Assembly: GCA_035627955.1 (NCBI GenBank)
Contig: DASPKU010000015.1
Coordinates: 124,001-188,000, forward strand
From: Phycisphaerales bacterium
Lineage (GTDB): Bacteria; Planctomycetota; Phycisphaerae; Phycisphaerales; UBA1924
DNA: 64,000 nucleotides
Direction: 5' to 3'
Shown one piece after another: positions 8,481-17,870 of the stretch. The notes below the pieces were generated by a model that did not search any database, was not told where the DNA came from, and worked only from the letters and a program-made list of their open reading frames with translations. Made by a program: the position numbers and the translations under genes. Positions within the stretch are counted from its first letter, which is position 1. Every line of letters begins with the position of its first letter.

Positions 8481-11030
8481 TCAGCACGTCCCCCCGCCCA
8501 GCACGCGGAAGAACGCCTCGATGTCCTGGTCCGTGCCGATATCACCATCGCCGTTGAAGTCGGCACTGCTCGTGCACGGCGGCGGCGGGCACGTCCCGCC
8601 CAGGCACGCGAAGAACGCCTCGATGTCCGCGTCCGTGCCGATGTCCCCGTCGCAGTTGTAGTCGGCCGTGCCGCAGCCGCCCACGGCCACGCTGGACAGC
8701 GTCAGCACGCCCGCGCCCGTGCTGCCGGCGTACCCGCCGACGCGGATGAGGTACTCCTGCCCGGCCGTGACGTTCCACTGCGTCCACGAGTGCAGCCCGC
8801 TCGATGTGGTGCAGTTCACGCTGCCGTCGTCGTCGTTGCACGTCAGCACCGACCCGCCCGCAACCGGGCACGACGCCCCGTACACCGCCAGGTCCGTGTC
8901 GTAGCTCGAGCCGCACAGCGCCGCCGTGGCCACGCCGTCCACCGTCGCGGTGTAGCGGTACCACAGGTCGCTGCTGATGTTGGGGTCGCTGAAGAAGTTG
9001 CAGTTCTCCGGCTCGCTGGGGCCATCGGTGGTCGCCCCGCACGAGTTGTACGTGTACACCCCGTCAGCCACCGGCGTCGCGCTCGCGCAGTTGTCGTTGG
9101 GCACGCTCCGCCGCACCTCCATGCCCCAGGTGCCCGAGGCCCCGTTGTAGCCCGAGAGCCGCACGTAGTAGGTCGTGCCCGCCGTCAGCGCCGCGCTGAA
9201 CCACGAGTCGCGGATGTTGCCCGACGCGCAGTGGGCGTTGAAGTCGTCGTCGTTGCACGCCAGCTGGTTGGCCGTGGTGCCCGGGCAGGCGCTGTGCAGC
9301 GACAGCACCGGATCAAAGCTCGAACCGCACGTGGTGAACTCGTACACGTCCGAGCACGTGGGCGTGAAGCTGAACCACACGTCCTTGCCAGTCTGGAAGC
9401 CGCAAGAGGTGCCGCCCTCGTTGTTGGCGGTCGTGTTGCTGCCGAACACTGGCGAGTTCACCGCCAGGGTCAGGGGGCTGCCGCAGGTGTCGTTGCTCGG
9501 CGCCGCGGCCGTGATCGTCACCTGCTGGGCATCCCACGTGTCCGTGTCGTTGTTGCTGGTGTCCACATCGCCCGGCGCATCCAGCTCCACCCCGATGAAG
9601 TACGTACCCGGCGCCACACTCGCCGGGATGAACGGCCCCGGCACGTTGAACGTCACGCTCGACATGGGGCCGAAGTCCCATGTGTAGTTCCACGTCCCTA
9701 GCAGCGTGTCACTGGCGCTGATGTTGTTGTTGCTCGAGAGATACACCCGCAGCGTGTACGTCTGGCTGCCCGGGTCGGCGTTGCTCGCGTTCGTGAGCAG
9801 CACGTTGGTGCCGCCCGGGAAGCTCGTCCCCGCCTGCGCCGTCGTGGCCGCCGTGCGGAAGCGCAGCGTCTCGGGGTCGAACCCCGCCCCGCGCGTCCCG
9901 GTGATGAAGCCGCCCATGTCGGTGACGAACTGCTCCCACAGCTTGGCGTACTGGCCCTGCGTGCTGCGGTTGCTGTTAGAGCAGATCGCATGCACCAGGC
10001 GGCTGGAGCCGTCCATGTAATACGCCCCGCTCCCGCTCATCCCGCCCCACACCGCCGTGGTGCAGCCCGCCGAGGTGTTGAACCGCAGCTGGTTGCCCGG
10101 GCATGAATCCCACGTGCCCGACAGGAAGTACATCGTCGTGCCCGTGTGCAGCCCACCGCCGCATGTCTGGGCCGGGTAGCTGAAGTTGTTGTACGTCCGC
10201 CCCTGGATCGTTCCGCAGTCAAAGCCCCACGCCCACCCGAACGAACCCGTCAGCGCCCCCGCCGAGCGGTCCGTGCAGCGGATCAGCGCCACGTCGTTCT
10301 CGAAGCTCCCGCTGTTGATCCAGGTGTTGCTCGCCTGGTAGAACGTCCCGCTCATCCAGCCGAAGTTGTTGATCACCTCCGTCCCCGTCGGCGCGGCATA
10401 GGGCCCGTTCACGCTCACGCCGTCCCAGCCCGGGTACACGTAGATGATGTCCGCCCAGTTGTTCACCGTGCGCGTCGTGCCGCCGCTGTCGGTGAACGTC
10501 CGCATGTACACGCAGTGCGACGCCGTGATCACCACGCCCGGGTCCTGCATCGAGCCCGAGCCCGCGAACCACCACTGGTTGCCGCCCGTGTCTGTGAACC
10601 GCATCGCGATCTTGCAGTTGGGCGAGCGCGGGTAGCTGTCCAGGCTCCCCGCGACGGTCATGCTGCCGAAGCCGCTCAGCGGCTCGGCGTCGATCGGCGT
10701 CGCGGCCGTCGCGGGCAGCATCCCGCCCCCCATCCCGCCCGACAGCCCCGATGGCGGCATCACCGGCAGCACCATCTGCTGCCCCGTGCGCGCGTCGTAA
10801 ACCGTCGACCCGGGATGGAACGCGCCGGGCGCTTCCGCGGGCTCGGGCATGGGGATCGGCGGGATCAGGTGCAGCGGCGGGTGCTGCGGCAGTGGCGCCG
10901 GCGCATCTCCAATCCCCGGCTGCCCAGGGCCATGGTCCCCGCCCACAGGGTCGATCACCTGCGCGTGACCAGCGCACGCCAGCAGCACACCAGCGCACAC
11001 ACCAACGCGTGCGGACACCCGGGTCGTCAT
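8481..11030 (-). CDS. Secreted trypsin-like serine protease with GC-type dockerin
   Basis: 849 residues. A signal peptide (cleavage after CAGHA) and a Pro/Gly-rich propeptide-like region (about 25-110) precede a trypsin-fold protease domain with the catalytic triad visible: His172 in ITASHC, Asp246 in ENDVALI and Ser332 in GGMSGSG. It resembles V8/glutamyl-endopeptidase-like exoproteases, but specificity cannot be read. After about residue 380 come a CARDB-like beta domain and two pre-peptidase-C-like beta domains (one with DVWFSFTPTCSDVYEFTTC, one with DLWYRYTATVDG). The C-terminus is a two-segment dockerin whose link is unusually rich in Pro (CLGGTCPPPPC). It is probably secreted and cell-surface attached. 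It is convergent with the propeller gene across a shared terminator. Confidence 0.92.
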   Translation of the reverse strand: MTTRVSARVGVCAGVLLACAGHAQVIDPVGGDHGPGQPGIGDAPAPLPQHPPLHLIPPIPMPEPAEAPGAFHPGSTVYDARTGQQMVLPVMPPSGLSGGMGGGMLPATAATPIDAEPLSGFGSMTVAGSLDSYPRSPNCKIAMRFTDTGGNQWWFAGSGSMQDPGVVITASHCVYMRTFTDSGGTTRTVNNWADIIYVYPGWDGVSVNGPYAAPTGTEVINNFGWMSGTFYQASNTWINSGSFENDVALIRCTDRSAGALTGSFGWAWGFDCGTIQGRTYNNFSYPAQTCGGGLHTGTTMYFLSGTWDSCPGNQLRFNTSAGCTTAVWGGMSGSGAYYMDGSSRLVHAICSNSNRSTQGQYAKLWEQFVTDMGGFITGTRGAGFDPETLRFRTAATTAQAGTSFPGGTNVLLTNASNADPGSQTYTLRVYLSSNNNISASDTLLGTWNYTWDFGPMSSVTFNVPGPFIPASVAPGTYFIGVELDAPGDVDTSNNDTDTWDAQQVTITAAAPSNDTCGSPLTLAVNSPVFGSNTTANNEGGTSCGFQTGKDVWFSFTPTCSDVYEFTTCGSSFDPVLSLHSACPGTTANQLACNDDDFNAHCASGNIRDSWFSAALTAGTTYYVRLSGYNGASGTWGMEVRRSVPNDNCASATPVADGVYTYNSCGATTDGPSEPENCNFFSDPNISSDLWYRYTATVDGVATAALCGSSYDTDLAVYGASCPVAGGSVLTCNDDDGSVNCTTSSGLHSWTQWNVTAGQEYLIRVGGYAGSTGAGVLTLSSVAVGGCGTADYNCDGDIGTDADIEAFFACLGGTCPPPPCTSSADFNGDGDIGTDQDIEAFFRVLGGGTC

Positions 11031-11290
11031 ACCGCCTCCTTGTACTCAAGTACCCCTGGGACTGGCACGCACCCGCGCACCACGAGGGCCGCAACCTACC
11101 GCCGCCTGCGCCTTCATGCAAAGGAAATCCCGGCGCCCCCACCACTCATCCACACCTGCGTTTTCATCTCTGCTGCGCTCCAACCCCCGTACCCACAAGC
11201 ACGTCCAGCCGGTCATCCCATCTTTACAGGCCTTTCATCGCGAGCGCCGCCCGCACCGGTACGCTCCGGATCGCACCAGGAGCGCCCCCC

Positions 11291-11689
11291 ATGCCCGAAG
11301 AGACCCGCACCCGCAACAACACCCGCAAGCACACCGAAGCCGGCGAGGGCAGCCGCGCGGCCTCCGCCACCAGCACCGCCCAAAGCCGCCGCATGACCGA
11401 CCGCCTCGATGAGTCCGGCGCCCCTGTCCTCAACAACAACGACGGTATCGGTCGCGCCGGCAACCCGGCCTCGCCGCCTGTCACCGGCGCTTCCCTCGGC
11501 CAGAAGATGGGCAACGCCCAACTCGACCCCGAGACCGCCATCCTCGAAGAAATCCGCATCAAGGCCTACGAACGCTGGCTCACCCGCGGACAGCAGCCCG
11601 GCTCCGCGGAAGAAGACTGGCGCGAAGCCGAGAAGGAGGTGCGGGGAAAACTGTGGAGCCGCGGGAGCGGGACCGAGCCCGGGATCTGA
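11291..11689 (+). CDS. DUF2934 domain protein
   Basis: 132 residues from the ATG at 11291, with AGGAG at 11278-11282. The first 90 residues are Arg/Ser/Thr-rich and look disordered. The last 45 contain IRIKAYERWLTRGQ and an EEDWREAEKEV helix, the pattern of DUF2934, a short domain found in planctomycetes and proteobacteria with no defined role. It stands alone between a divergent protease gene and a dockerin gene. The frame is open far upstream (from 10751), but that part is antisense to the protease. Confidence 0.8.
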   Translation: MPEETRTRNNTRKHTEAGEGSRAASATSTAQSRRMTDRLDESGAPVLNNNDGIGRAGNPASPPVTGASLGQKMGNAQLDPETAILEEIRIKAYERWLTRGQQPGSAEEDWREAEKEVRGKLWSRGSGTEPGI

Positions 11690-11924
11690 GCCCGCGCGCC
11701 GTTGACGGAGTGCACCTCTCCGCCGCGCCCGAGCCCGATCTCGACTTCATCCACCCCAGTGGCCTGACAGTTCGCACGCTTATCACACCCCGCTGGCAGC
11801 GATCCGCCAGCCTCCCACGCACCTCCCGCGTTGTCCAATAAACCCTGGATCCAACGCGCCTTCGGTCCAGCCATACGCGTACGTCTTGCAATCGGCTTCG
11901 CCGGTCCGGTACCCTGCGCAATGA

Positions 11925-14132
11925 ATGAAGATCATTGCTTCCCTTCTCGCAGTCACCCTCCTCGCCACGCTCACGGCCCGCGCCCAGAACTGCTCGGGCT
12001 GGTCACCGATCGGTGACCCTGCGCCGCGGGTAGGCGCGTCCTTGGCTTTCGATGCGGCGCGCAGCTGCGTTGTCATGTTCGGTGGCAGCAGCGGTGGCTC
12101 CGGCATCGGCGCCTACTCGAGTGAAACCTGGCAGTTTGACGGGCGCGACTGGACGTTCCGCACGCTCGAAGGCCCGCGCCGCACCTCCTACGCCCTCATG
12201 GCCTATGACCCCGTTCGGCAGCGCACCATGATGACGGGCGGTACGGCCGTCCAGATCTTCGGCCAGCCCGCGCCCGATCAGCGCCAGACGTGGGAATGGG
12301 ACGGCTCAGAGTGGACGATGCGGGGCCTCGCGCCAGTCCATCTGTCCGGCGGCATTGACTACATGCCCGGCGTGGGGATCGTCGTCATCCGCCCCAGCAG
12401 TTCCGCGAACAACACCTCCGAAGCCTACCGCTGGGATGGCACGGGCTGGACGCTCCTTTCCCAGCCGCTCCCCTACTTCAGTCCGCCAATGAGCTGCGCT
12501 TACGACCCCAACCGCGCGGCGATGATCATCGCCGCGGGCAACGGCACCTTCGCATGGGACGGCGCAACCTGTACCCAGATCGCTCCCGCGACCCCGGCCT
12601 ACCCGCGGTCGATCCGCTACATCCCCGCCCGAAACACCGTCATCGGCTTCGTGTTCTCTGGCCCGGTCATTTACGAGCTCCGGCCCGCCGGCTGGACCGC
12701 GATCACCGGACCCACGGGCATGAACGTCTCCGATCCCAGCCCCTCGGCGCCGCTGCCCGACGGTGGCCTGCTGATCTTCGGCGGCGCCGCCACCAGCGAC
12801 TCGCGCGTCAACTGCTGGCGGTTCGATGGCACAACTATCTTCCCCATCCCACGCCGAGGCCCCATCGGCACCGAAGCACCCGCCATGGCCTACGACAGCG
12901 ACCGCCATGTTTCCGTTGCGTTCAGTGGCCGGCACGGTCTGTCCCAACTCCTCGACACTACCACGTGGGAGCTCCGCGGCGAAACTTGGCTGCTCCGCGC
13001 CTCCTCGGGCCCGCCCGGCCGCTTCGACGGCTCCATGGCCTACGACCCTGTCGCCCGCCTGTGCCTACTCCAAGGCGGCAACGCCAACGCCGTGACATGG
13101 TCATGGAACGGCCAAACGTGGACGAATCTCGGAGGCTCCGGCCCCACCGGCGACGGGACCATGACCTGGGACAGTGCCGCTCAGAAACTGGTGTACCACG
13201 TCAACAGCGACGCCCGTCCGTGGACCTGGAACGGAACGACGTGGGTCGGCGCCTCTCCCTACACGCCTGTGATGGGCTCACAAGCAGGCGTTGTTTTCGA
13301 CGCCGACAGGGGATACTTTATCGCAGTCGCCCGCGCCGCCAGCTTCGGCACCTACCGATGGACCGGGTCCGCGTGGACCACCCTCATCAGTCCCCGCCAG
13401 ACCTCCGAGTACCAGCCCCTCATGGTCTACTCACAGCGCCTCGGAGGCGTCCTCCTGTTCGGTGGATTCAGCGGACTCAATAATGACGGCGGCTACCCCA
13501 ACCGCACCTACTTCCTCGGCTCCACCGCGAGCAGCTGGGTTGACCTCAACCTCCGGGGACCCTTGGGTCGCAAGTACGCCGGGTTCGTCGACGATACCGC
13601 CGCTGAGCGCATCATCATGTACGCCGGCCTGGCCAACCTCCACACCCCGCGAGATACCTGGAAGTTCGCCAGCGGTCCGGCCGCGGTCGCGATCCAGCCC
13701 CAGCCCGCAACCGCGCCGCAGGGATCAGCCGCCGAACTGTTCATCATCGCCAAGGGCGGCGGCGTCATCAGCTACCAGTGGCGCCGCAATGGTCAGCCGC
13801 TCGCCGACGACACCCGCATCTCGGGCGCCCGCACCGACACCCTCGTGATCGCATCCCTCGGCAACACCGACGCGGGCGACTACGACATTGTCGTCACGAA
13901 TGCCTGCGGGACGGATACCAGCGTCACCGCGACGCTCACCGTCACTTGCCAGAGTGACTTCAACGGCGACGGGGATATCGGCACCGACCAGGACATCGAG
14001 GCCTTCTTCGCCTGCCTCGGCGGCAGCTGCTGCCCCACATGCGGCACGGCCGACTACAACGGCGATGGCGACATCGGTACTGATCAGGACATCGAGTCCT
14101 TCTTCCGCGTCCTCGGTGGCGGGGTTTGCTGA
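11925..14132 (+). CDS. Secreted kelch-like, Ig-like and GC-type dockerin protein
   Basis: 735 residues from the ATG at 11925. An overlapping ATG at 11921 is out of frame. The signal peptide ends LTARAQNC. Residues 25-585 contain repeated kelch-like blades (AFDAARSCVVMFGG, YDPVRQRTMMTGG, YSQRLGGVLLFGG with W-x-W-N-G strands), as in galactose-oxidase-type propellers but without obvious catalytic Cys/Tyr. Residues about 590-670 form an Ig-like domain (YQWRRNGQPL, DAGDYDIVVTNACG). The C-terminal two-segment dockerin is canonical (DFNGDGDIGTDQDIEAFF, link CLGGSCCPTC, DYNGDGDIGTDQDIESFF, end GGGVC). It is convergent with the RtcB gene. Confidence 0.9.
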   Translation: MKIIASLLAVTLLATLTARAQNCSGWSPIGDPAPRVGASLAFDAARSCVVMFGGSSGGSGIGAYSSETWQFDGRDWTFRTLEGPRRTSYALMAYDPVRQRTMMTGGTAVQIFGQPAPDQRQTWEWDGSEWTMRGLAPVHLSGGIDYMPGVGIVVIRPSSSANNTSEAYRWDGTGWTLLSQPLPYFSPPMSCAYDPNRAAMIIAAGNGTFAWDGATCTQIAPATPAYPRSIRYIPARNTVIGFVFSGPVIYELRPAGWTAITGPTGMNVSDPSPSAPLPDGGLLIFGGAATSDSRVNCWRFDGTTIFPIPRRGPIGTEAPAMAYDSDRHVSVAFSGRHGLSQLLDTTTWELRGETWLLRASSGPPGRFDGSMAYDPVARLCLLQGGNANAVTWSWNGQTWTNLGGSGPTGDGTMTWDSAAQKLVYHVNSDARPWTWNGTTWVGASPYTPVMGSQAGVVFDADRGYFIAVARAASFGTYRWTGSAWTTLISPRQTSEYQPLMVYSQRLGGVLLFGGFSGLNNDGGYPNRTYFLGSTASSWVDLNLRGPLGRKYAGFVDDTAAERIIMYAGLANLHTPRDTWKFASGPAAVAIQPQPATAPQGSAAELFIIAKGGGVISYQWRRNGQPLADDTRISGARTDTLVIASLGNTDAGDYDIVVTNACGTDTSVTATLTVTCQSDFNGDGDIGTDQDIEAFFACLGGSCCPTCGTADYNGDGDIGTDQDIESFFRVLGGGVC

Positions 14133-14207
14133 CCCGGTAGGGCACACTCGAACCCGAAGGACCTGCGGCCGGGCTTCGCTCGCGGTGGCCACGCCGCGCG
14201 GAGAACA

Positions 14208-15479
14208 TCAATCCTCCGCCCGCTCCCCCTCAGGCGCCATCTTCACGAGCCTGGGATCAAACCGCGCCAGCACCTCCACAAGGTCCTGCTGCGCCGCCAT
14301 CACCTGATGGATGTCCTTGTACACGCCCGGGCTTTCATCCGCGCCCGCGCTCAGCACCGTGATCCCCTGCTCCGCCAGCGTCTTCCGTGTCCCGCTCCAC
14401 GTGAACTGCGACCGCGCGGCCGTGCGCGACATCACCCGCCCCGCGCCGTGCGAGGCCGAGTGCAGCGAGGCCGCGTTGCCCTTCCCGCGCACGACGAACC
14501 CCGGCGTCGCCATCGAGCCCGGGATGATGCCCAGCACGCCCGCACCCGCCGGTGTCGCCCCCTTGCGGTGCACGACGAGTTCCTCCTCGCGCCCGTCGAT
14601 GACGTGCCTCTCCTTCCACGCGAAGTTGTGGTGGTTCTCGATGTCCGCCAGCACCTCCACGCCCAGGTTCTTCGCGATTGCTTTGTGGATGCACGCATGA
14701 TTCGCGGCCGCGTACTGCCCCATCAGCTCCATCGCCGCCCAGTACTCGCCCCCCGCCTGCGAGTTCAGGTCCAGCCACGCCAGCTGCCGCACCTCGCTGG
14801 GCAGGTTGGGGTTGAGCTCCATCGCCAGCCGCGAGTACGTATCGCACACCGCCGCGCCCGTGCCGCGCGAGCCCGAGTGCGTGAGCAGCGCGGTATACAC
14901 GCCGGGCGGCAGCATGCTCTGATTGCCAGCCTGTTCCCCACTCCGTGCCCCCCGTGCCTCCGTGTTTGGTATTCCCTCCGTTACCGTCAGAGTGCCGAAC
15001 TCCACGAAGTGGTTGCCGCTGCCGCTGGTCCCCAGCTGCTCGCGGGCCTTGTCCTTGTTCTTCCGCGTGATGTACGTGATGCCCCAGTCCTCATCCAGCA
15101 CCTCGTGCGACCGCGGCTTCTCGAACCTGGCGCCGATGCCAAAGCGCGTCTCCTGCTCAATCGCCCGCGCCAGCTTCTCGCGCCGGTGCGGCTTTTCGAG
15201 GTCCTCGGGCGGGATGTCCAGCACCGTCATCTTCATCCGGCACGCGATGTCGACGCCCACGGCGTACGGGATCACCGCGTTCCGCGTCGCCAGCACGCCG
15301 CCGATGGGCACGCCGAACCCCACGTGCGCATCGGGCATCAGCGCCGACGCGACCGCCACGGGCAGCCGACGCGCGTTCTCCATCTGCGCCAGCGACTGCG
15401 GCTCGAGCCCCTCGCCCCAGATGGAGATCGGGACCGGGTCAATCAACGGGATCGGGTTTTCAGGTTCGCGCCGTGCCAT
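14208..15479 (-). CDS. rtcB: RtcB-family RNA-splicing ligase
   Basis: 423 residues. RtcB ligates RNA 2',3'-cyclic phosphate to 5'-OH ends using GTP and Mn(II). Its motifs are all present: PDAHVGFGVPIGG, the metal Asp77/Cys80 in VGVDIACRM, His157 in GSGNHFVEFG, His201 in HSGSRG, ENHHNF (His283/284), RKGATPAG with IPGSM, and His344 in SASHGAGR, equivalent to the guanylated histidine. The family sequence GVDIGCGM is changed to GVDIACRM. Residues about 167-190 (14930-14980) are an in-frame segment whose DNA matches a dispersed CACGGAGGCACGG-type repeat, in a loop between GNHF and HSGSRG. No archease or RtcA is adjacent. Confidence 0.95.
   Translation of the reverse strand: MARREPENPIPLIDPVPISIWGEGLEPQSLAQMENARRLPVAVASALMPDAHVGFGVPIGGVLATRNAVIPYAVGVDIACRMKMTVLDIPPEDLEKPHRREKLARAIEQETRFGIGARFEKPRSHEVLDEDWGITYITRKNKDKAREQLGTSGSGNHFVEFGTLTVTEGIPNTEARGARSGEQAGNQSMLPPGVYTALLTHSGSRGTGAAVCDTYSRLAMELNPNLPSEVRQLAWLDLNSQAGGEYWAAMELMGQYAAANHACIHKAIAKNLGVEVLADIENHHNFAWKERHVIDGREEELVVHRKGATPAGAGVLGIIPGSMATPGFVVRGKGNAASLHSASHGAGRVMSRTAARSQFTWSGTRKTLAEQGITVLSAGADESPGVYKDIHQVMAAQQDLVEVLARFDPRLVKMAPEGERAED
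14930..14980 (-). repeat. CACGGAG-type dispersed repeat inside rtcB
   Basis: On the minus strand this reads CCAAACACGGAGGCACGG followed by CACGGAGTGG. The CACGGAG core also occurs in non-coding DNA at 4621-4640 and 16201-16240. Here it is translated in frame within rtcB. Confidence 0.55.
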
Positions 15480-15544
15480 GCAGCACGGTATGGCACGTCT
15501 TCATCTGATCGAGCTGACCCAGTAGACCTATCTGACCTAGGTGC

Positions 15545-16180
15545 TCATCCCCCCGGCTTCATCCGCGCTACCAGCTCCCGCAGCTCCCCGATCTGCTGCG
15601 GCGTCAACTCCACCTTCACTGTCGCAAACTCAAACACCACGCTCCCCGCCGATGCGGCCGCGATCATCGCCTCCGTCGGCACGCGGAACCGCACCAGCTC
15701 CTCGCTCCCGCCCACGTACGCGTCGCCCTTCGCGGGCCCTTTCAGCTCGGTCGCATTCCCATCCACCACGATCCGTCCCGGCGCCCCCGAGAAGGCCAGC
15801 ACCCCCGTGCCCCCCTGCACGCCGAAGCTCCCATCGACCGCACCCTCGGGCTTGTCCGCCGCCCGCACCCGCCCCTTGTGGCTCGAGGTCAGGTACATCG
15901 TCGCCCCGCTCACGCCCGAAGCCCCACCCCCGCTGAGCTTCAGCCCCGTCCACTTCAGCGTGATCGCCGTGCGGTCCGCCGCCCCGTCGTACGTCACCGA
16001 CATCGCTGCCGGCTGCACCCCCGACGACGCCGGGTAGCTCAGCTTCACCAGTTCCGCATCCCGCGCCTTCTTCGCGGCTTCTTTCTCTGCCCTCTCGTCC
16101 GTATCCCGCCTGCACGCGGGCACTCCCGCACACATCACCACGAAGAACGCACAAAATAGAGCCGCAAACGCACGCCTCAT
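15545..16180 (-). CDS. Predicted exported protein or lipoprotein of unknown function
   Basis: 211 residues from the ATG at 16180 (MRRAFAALFCAFFVVMCAG, then VPAC). The frame is open to 16294, but the signal peptide sets the start. The VPAC box suggests lipid attachment, though Pro at -2 is unusual. A short Lys/Glu/Ala-rich helix (EKEAAKKARDAEL) follows, then a beta-rich domain, ending in an amphipathic stretch (LTPQQIGELRELVARM). No family is recognised. It is the last gene of a minus-strand run of CYTH, DUF4956 and pseudopilin genes, 71 bp after the pseudopilin; co-expression is inferred. Confidence 0.7.
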   Translation of the reverse strand: MRRAFAALFCAFFVVMCAGVPACRRDTDERAEKEAAKKARDAELVKLSYPASSGVQPAAMSVTYDGAADRTAITLKWTGLKLSGGGASGVSGATMYLTSSHKGRVRAADKPEGAVDGSFGVQGGTGVLAFSGAPGRIVVDGNATELKGPAKGDAYVGGSEELVRFRVPTEAMIAAASAGSVVFEFATVKVELTPQQIGELRELVARMKPGG

Positions 16181-16200
16181 CACACTCCTCCACACCCCCG

Positions 16201-16240
16201 CTCCGCGCTCCTCCGTCCCTTCTCCGTGCGCTCCGTGTTC
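16201..16240 (-). repeat. CACGGAG-type dispersed repeat between pseudopilin and lipoprotein genes
   Basis: The gap holds CTCCGCGCTCCTCCGTCCCT and CTCCGTGCGCTCCGTGTTC on the plus strand, the same CTCCGTG core as in rtcB and near 4621. No coding sense. Confidence 0.45.
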
Positions 16241-16251
16241 TGCCTTCTGAT

Positions 16252-17169
16252 CTACTGCGGCCGCCACCCCGCCCGATCCGCCAGGTTCGACCACCGCCGC
16301 ATGTCGCTCAGGTCATCAGGCACGACACTCTCCACATGCCCATCAAACATCACGATGGCTGCACGCCCGAAGTGCCGGAAGTCGACGTGCCCATAGTCCG
16401 ACGGCTCACGCCCACGATCAAACGCACCCTCCGGCGCATCCCACTCCGACCAGGTCGGCACCTGATTGATCTCACGGCTCGCCCGCCACGGCCCCTCGAT
16501 GCGGTGCCGCCCCGGGATCACCCGCGTGGTCTCCACCGGGTGATAGCCGCGGCTGGTCGCGAACACCAGCAGCTTGTCCGGGAACCGCGGCTCGTCCACC
16601 TTCGTCACGTAGAACTTCCCCCACCGCGTGATCGACGGCTGGTGGAACCCGCCGCGCCGCTGATCGCCCCCCACCCACGTCGTGTTCATGCCGAAGCTCG
16701 GGCTCTGCGCGAACATCCACTGGAAGCCGTCGCGCGTCATCGGGCTGTCGGGCAGCTTCGAGAACTCCGACCGCAGCGACCGGTCCACCACCAGCGCCTC
16801 CTGCGAGTACCCCAGGTACGGCGCCAGCCGCCACGGGTACCGGCGCGCCACGCTCCCTTCCAGCGGCGCCGCGGCCGTGTCGTTCGAGAACACCCGGATC
16901 TGATCTACGCTGAACCCCGGCGTCACCCACTCCAGCGGCAGGAACCCCGGGAGCACGCTGCCCCGCGCATCGCTCGCGTACGCCGCGAACGCCACGCCCG
17001 TCTGCCGGATGGCCGCGCTCTCGCGCGTGTTCGCGCCTGTCTGCCGCGCGCGCCCGATCGCCGGCAGGGCGATGGCCAGCAGCAGCGCCACGATGCTGAT
17101 CACCACTAGCAGCTCGATCAGCGTGAAGCCCGCCCCTCGCCCCGGTGTTGTTGCCCGTGCACGCGCCAC
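16252..17169 (-). CDS. Type II secretion/type IV pseudopilin-like protein
   Basis: 305 residues from a GTG at 17169, with AGGAG in the leader overlapping the upstream stop. The prepilin signature is clear: basic leader, Gly, then FTLIELLVVISIVALLLAIA, with Glu at +5 of the mature protein. The globular part ends with MFDGHVESVVPDD, the DGH-type C-terminus common in planctomycete pseudopilins that are processed and displayed outside the cytoplasm. It follows the DUF4956 gene by 8 bp and is probably co-transcribed. Planctomycetes encode many such solitary pseudopilins, so a link to the CYTH/CotH genes is not assured. Confidence 0.9.
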   Translation of the reverse strand: MARARATTPGRGAGFTLIELLVVISIVALLLAIALPAIGRARQTGANTRESAAIRQTGVAFAAYASDARGSVLPGFLPLEWVTPGFSVDQIRVFSNDTAAAPLEGSVARRYPWRLAPYLGYSQEALVVDRSLRSEFSKLPDSPMTRDGFQWMFAQSPSFGMNTTWVGGDQRRGGFHQPSITRWGKFYVTKVDEPRFPDKLLVFATSRGYHPVETTRVIPGRHRIEGPWRASREINQVPTWSEWDAPEGAFDRGREPSDYGHVDFRHFGRAAIVMFDGHVESVVPDDLSDMRRWSNLADRAGWRPQ

Positions 17170-17177
17170 GTGAGCTC

Positions 17178-17870
17178 CTACGCGTCCACCCGCGTCCCCG
17201 CCCGCAGGTCCACACTCTGTACGCCCGCCACCGTGTTCAGCTCCCCGACCAGCGTGCCCGCGCTGCCGGCATCCGCCAGCCGCAGCAGGTACGTGAAGTC
17301 TGTGGCCGCACCCTGCCGCGCGGTGGTCACCCCCGTCAGCCGAAACCCCGCGCTCCGCTGCCGCAGCACCCCCTCCAGCCCCGCGCTCGCCTGCCCCGCC
17401 CCCATCCGCACCACCAGCGTGTGCGAGTCCTCACCCGACGTGACCGCGGCGCCGCCGCCCCGCGCCGACAGCACCACCGCGGCCGCGCCCACGATCGGCA
17501 CCCCCACCGCCGCCACCATCGCCAGCCCCGTGCCCACGGCCATGCCGGTCACCACCGCGAAGATCACGAACGCCGTGTCGCGCGTGTCCTCCACCACCGT
17601 GCGGAAGCGCACGATCGACAGCGCCCCTACCAGCCCGAACGCGCGTGCCACGCTGTCCCCGATCACCATCGTCACCATCGCCAGCAGGATCGTCAGCAGC
17701 ACCAGCGTGCCCACCAGCGTCCGCGCATCCCGCGCCAGCCGCCCATGGCTCAGCCTGTAGATCACCGCGATCACCGCCCCGAACCCCGCCGCCGTCCCCA
17801 GCCGCACCGCCATCGTGCCCGCCGACAGCGGCGACTCCACCACCACTGCTTGCTGGAGCCACTCAGGCAT
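17178..17870 (-). CDS. DUF4956 membrane protein
   Basis: 230 residues from the ATG at 17870, overlapping the end of the CYTH gene by 8 nt, so translation is probably coupled. There are about four hydrophobic helices in the first 140 residues and the family signature IVRFRTVVEDTRDTAFVIFA, followed by a soluble ferredoxin-like domain. DUF4956 proteins are regularly encoded next to VTC/CYTH polyphosphate-polymerase-like and CotH-kinase proteins, as here. The role is unknown; a membrane partner for the CYTH enzyme is an inference from that association. Confidence 0.88.
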   Translation of the reverse strand: MPEWLQQAVVVESPLSAGTMAVRLGTAAGFGAVIAVIYRLSHGRLARDARTLVGTLVLLTILLAMVTMVIGDSVARAFGLVGALSIVRFRTVVEDTRDTAFVIFAVVTGMAVGTGLAMVAAVGVPIVGAAAVVLSARGGGAAVTSGEDSHTLVVRMGAGQASAGLEGVLRQRSAGFRLTGVTTARQGAATDFTYLLRLADAGSAGTLVGELNTVAGVQSVDLRAGTRVDA

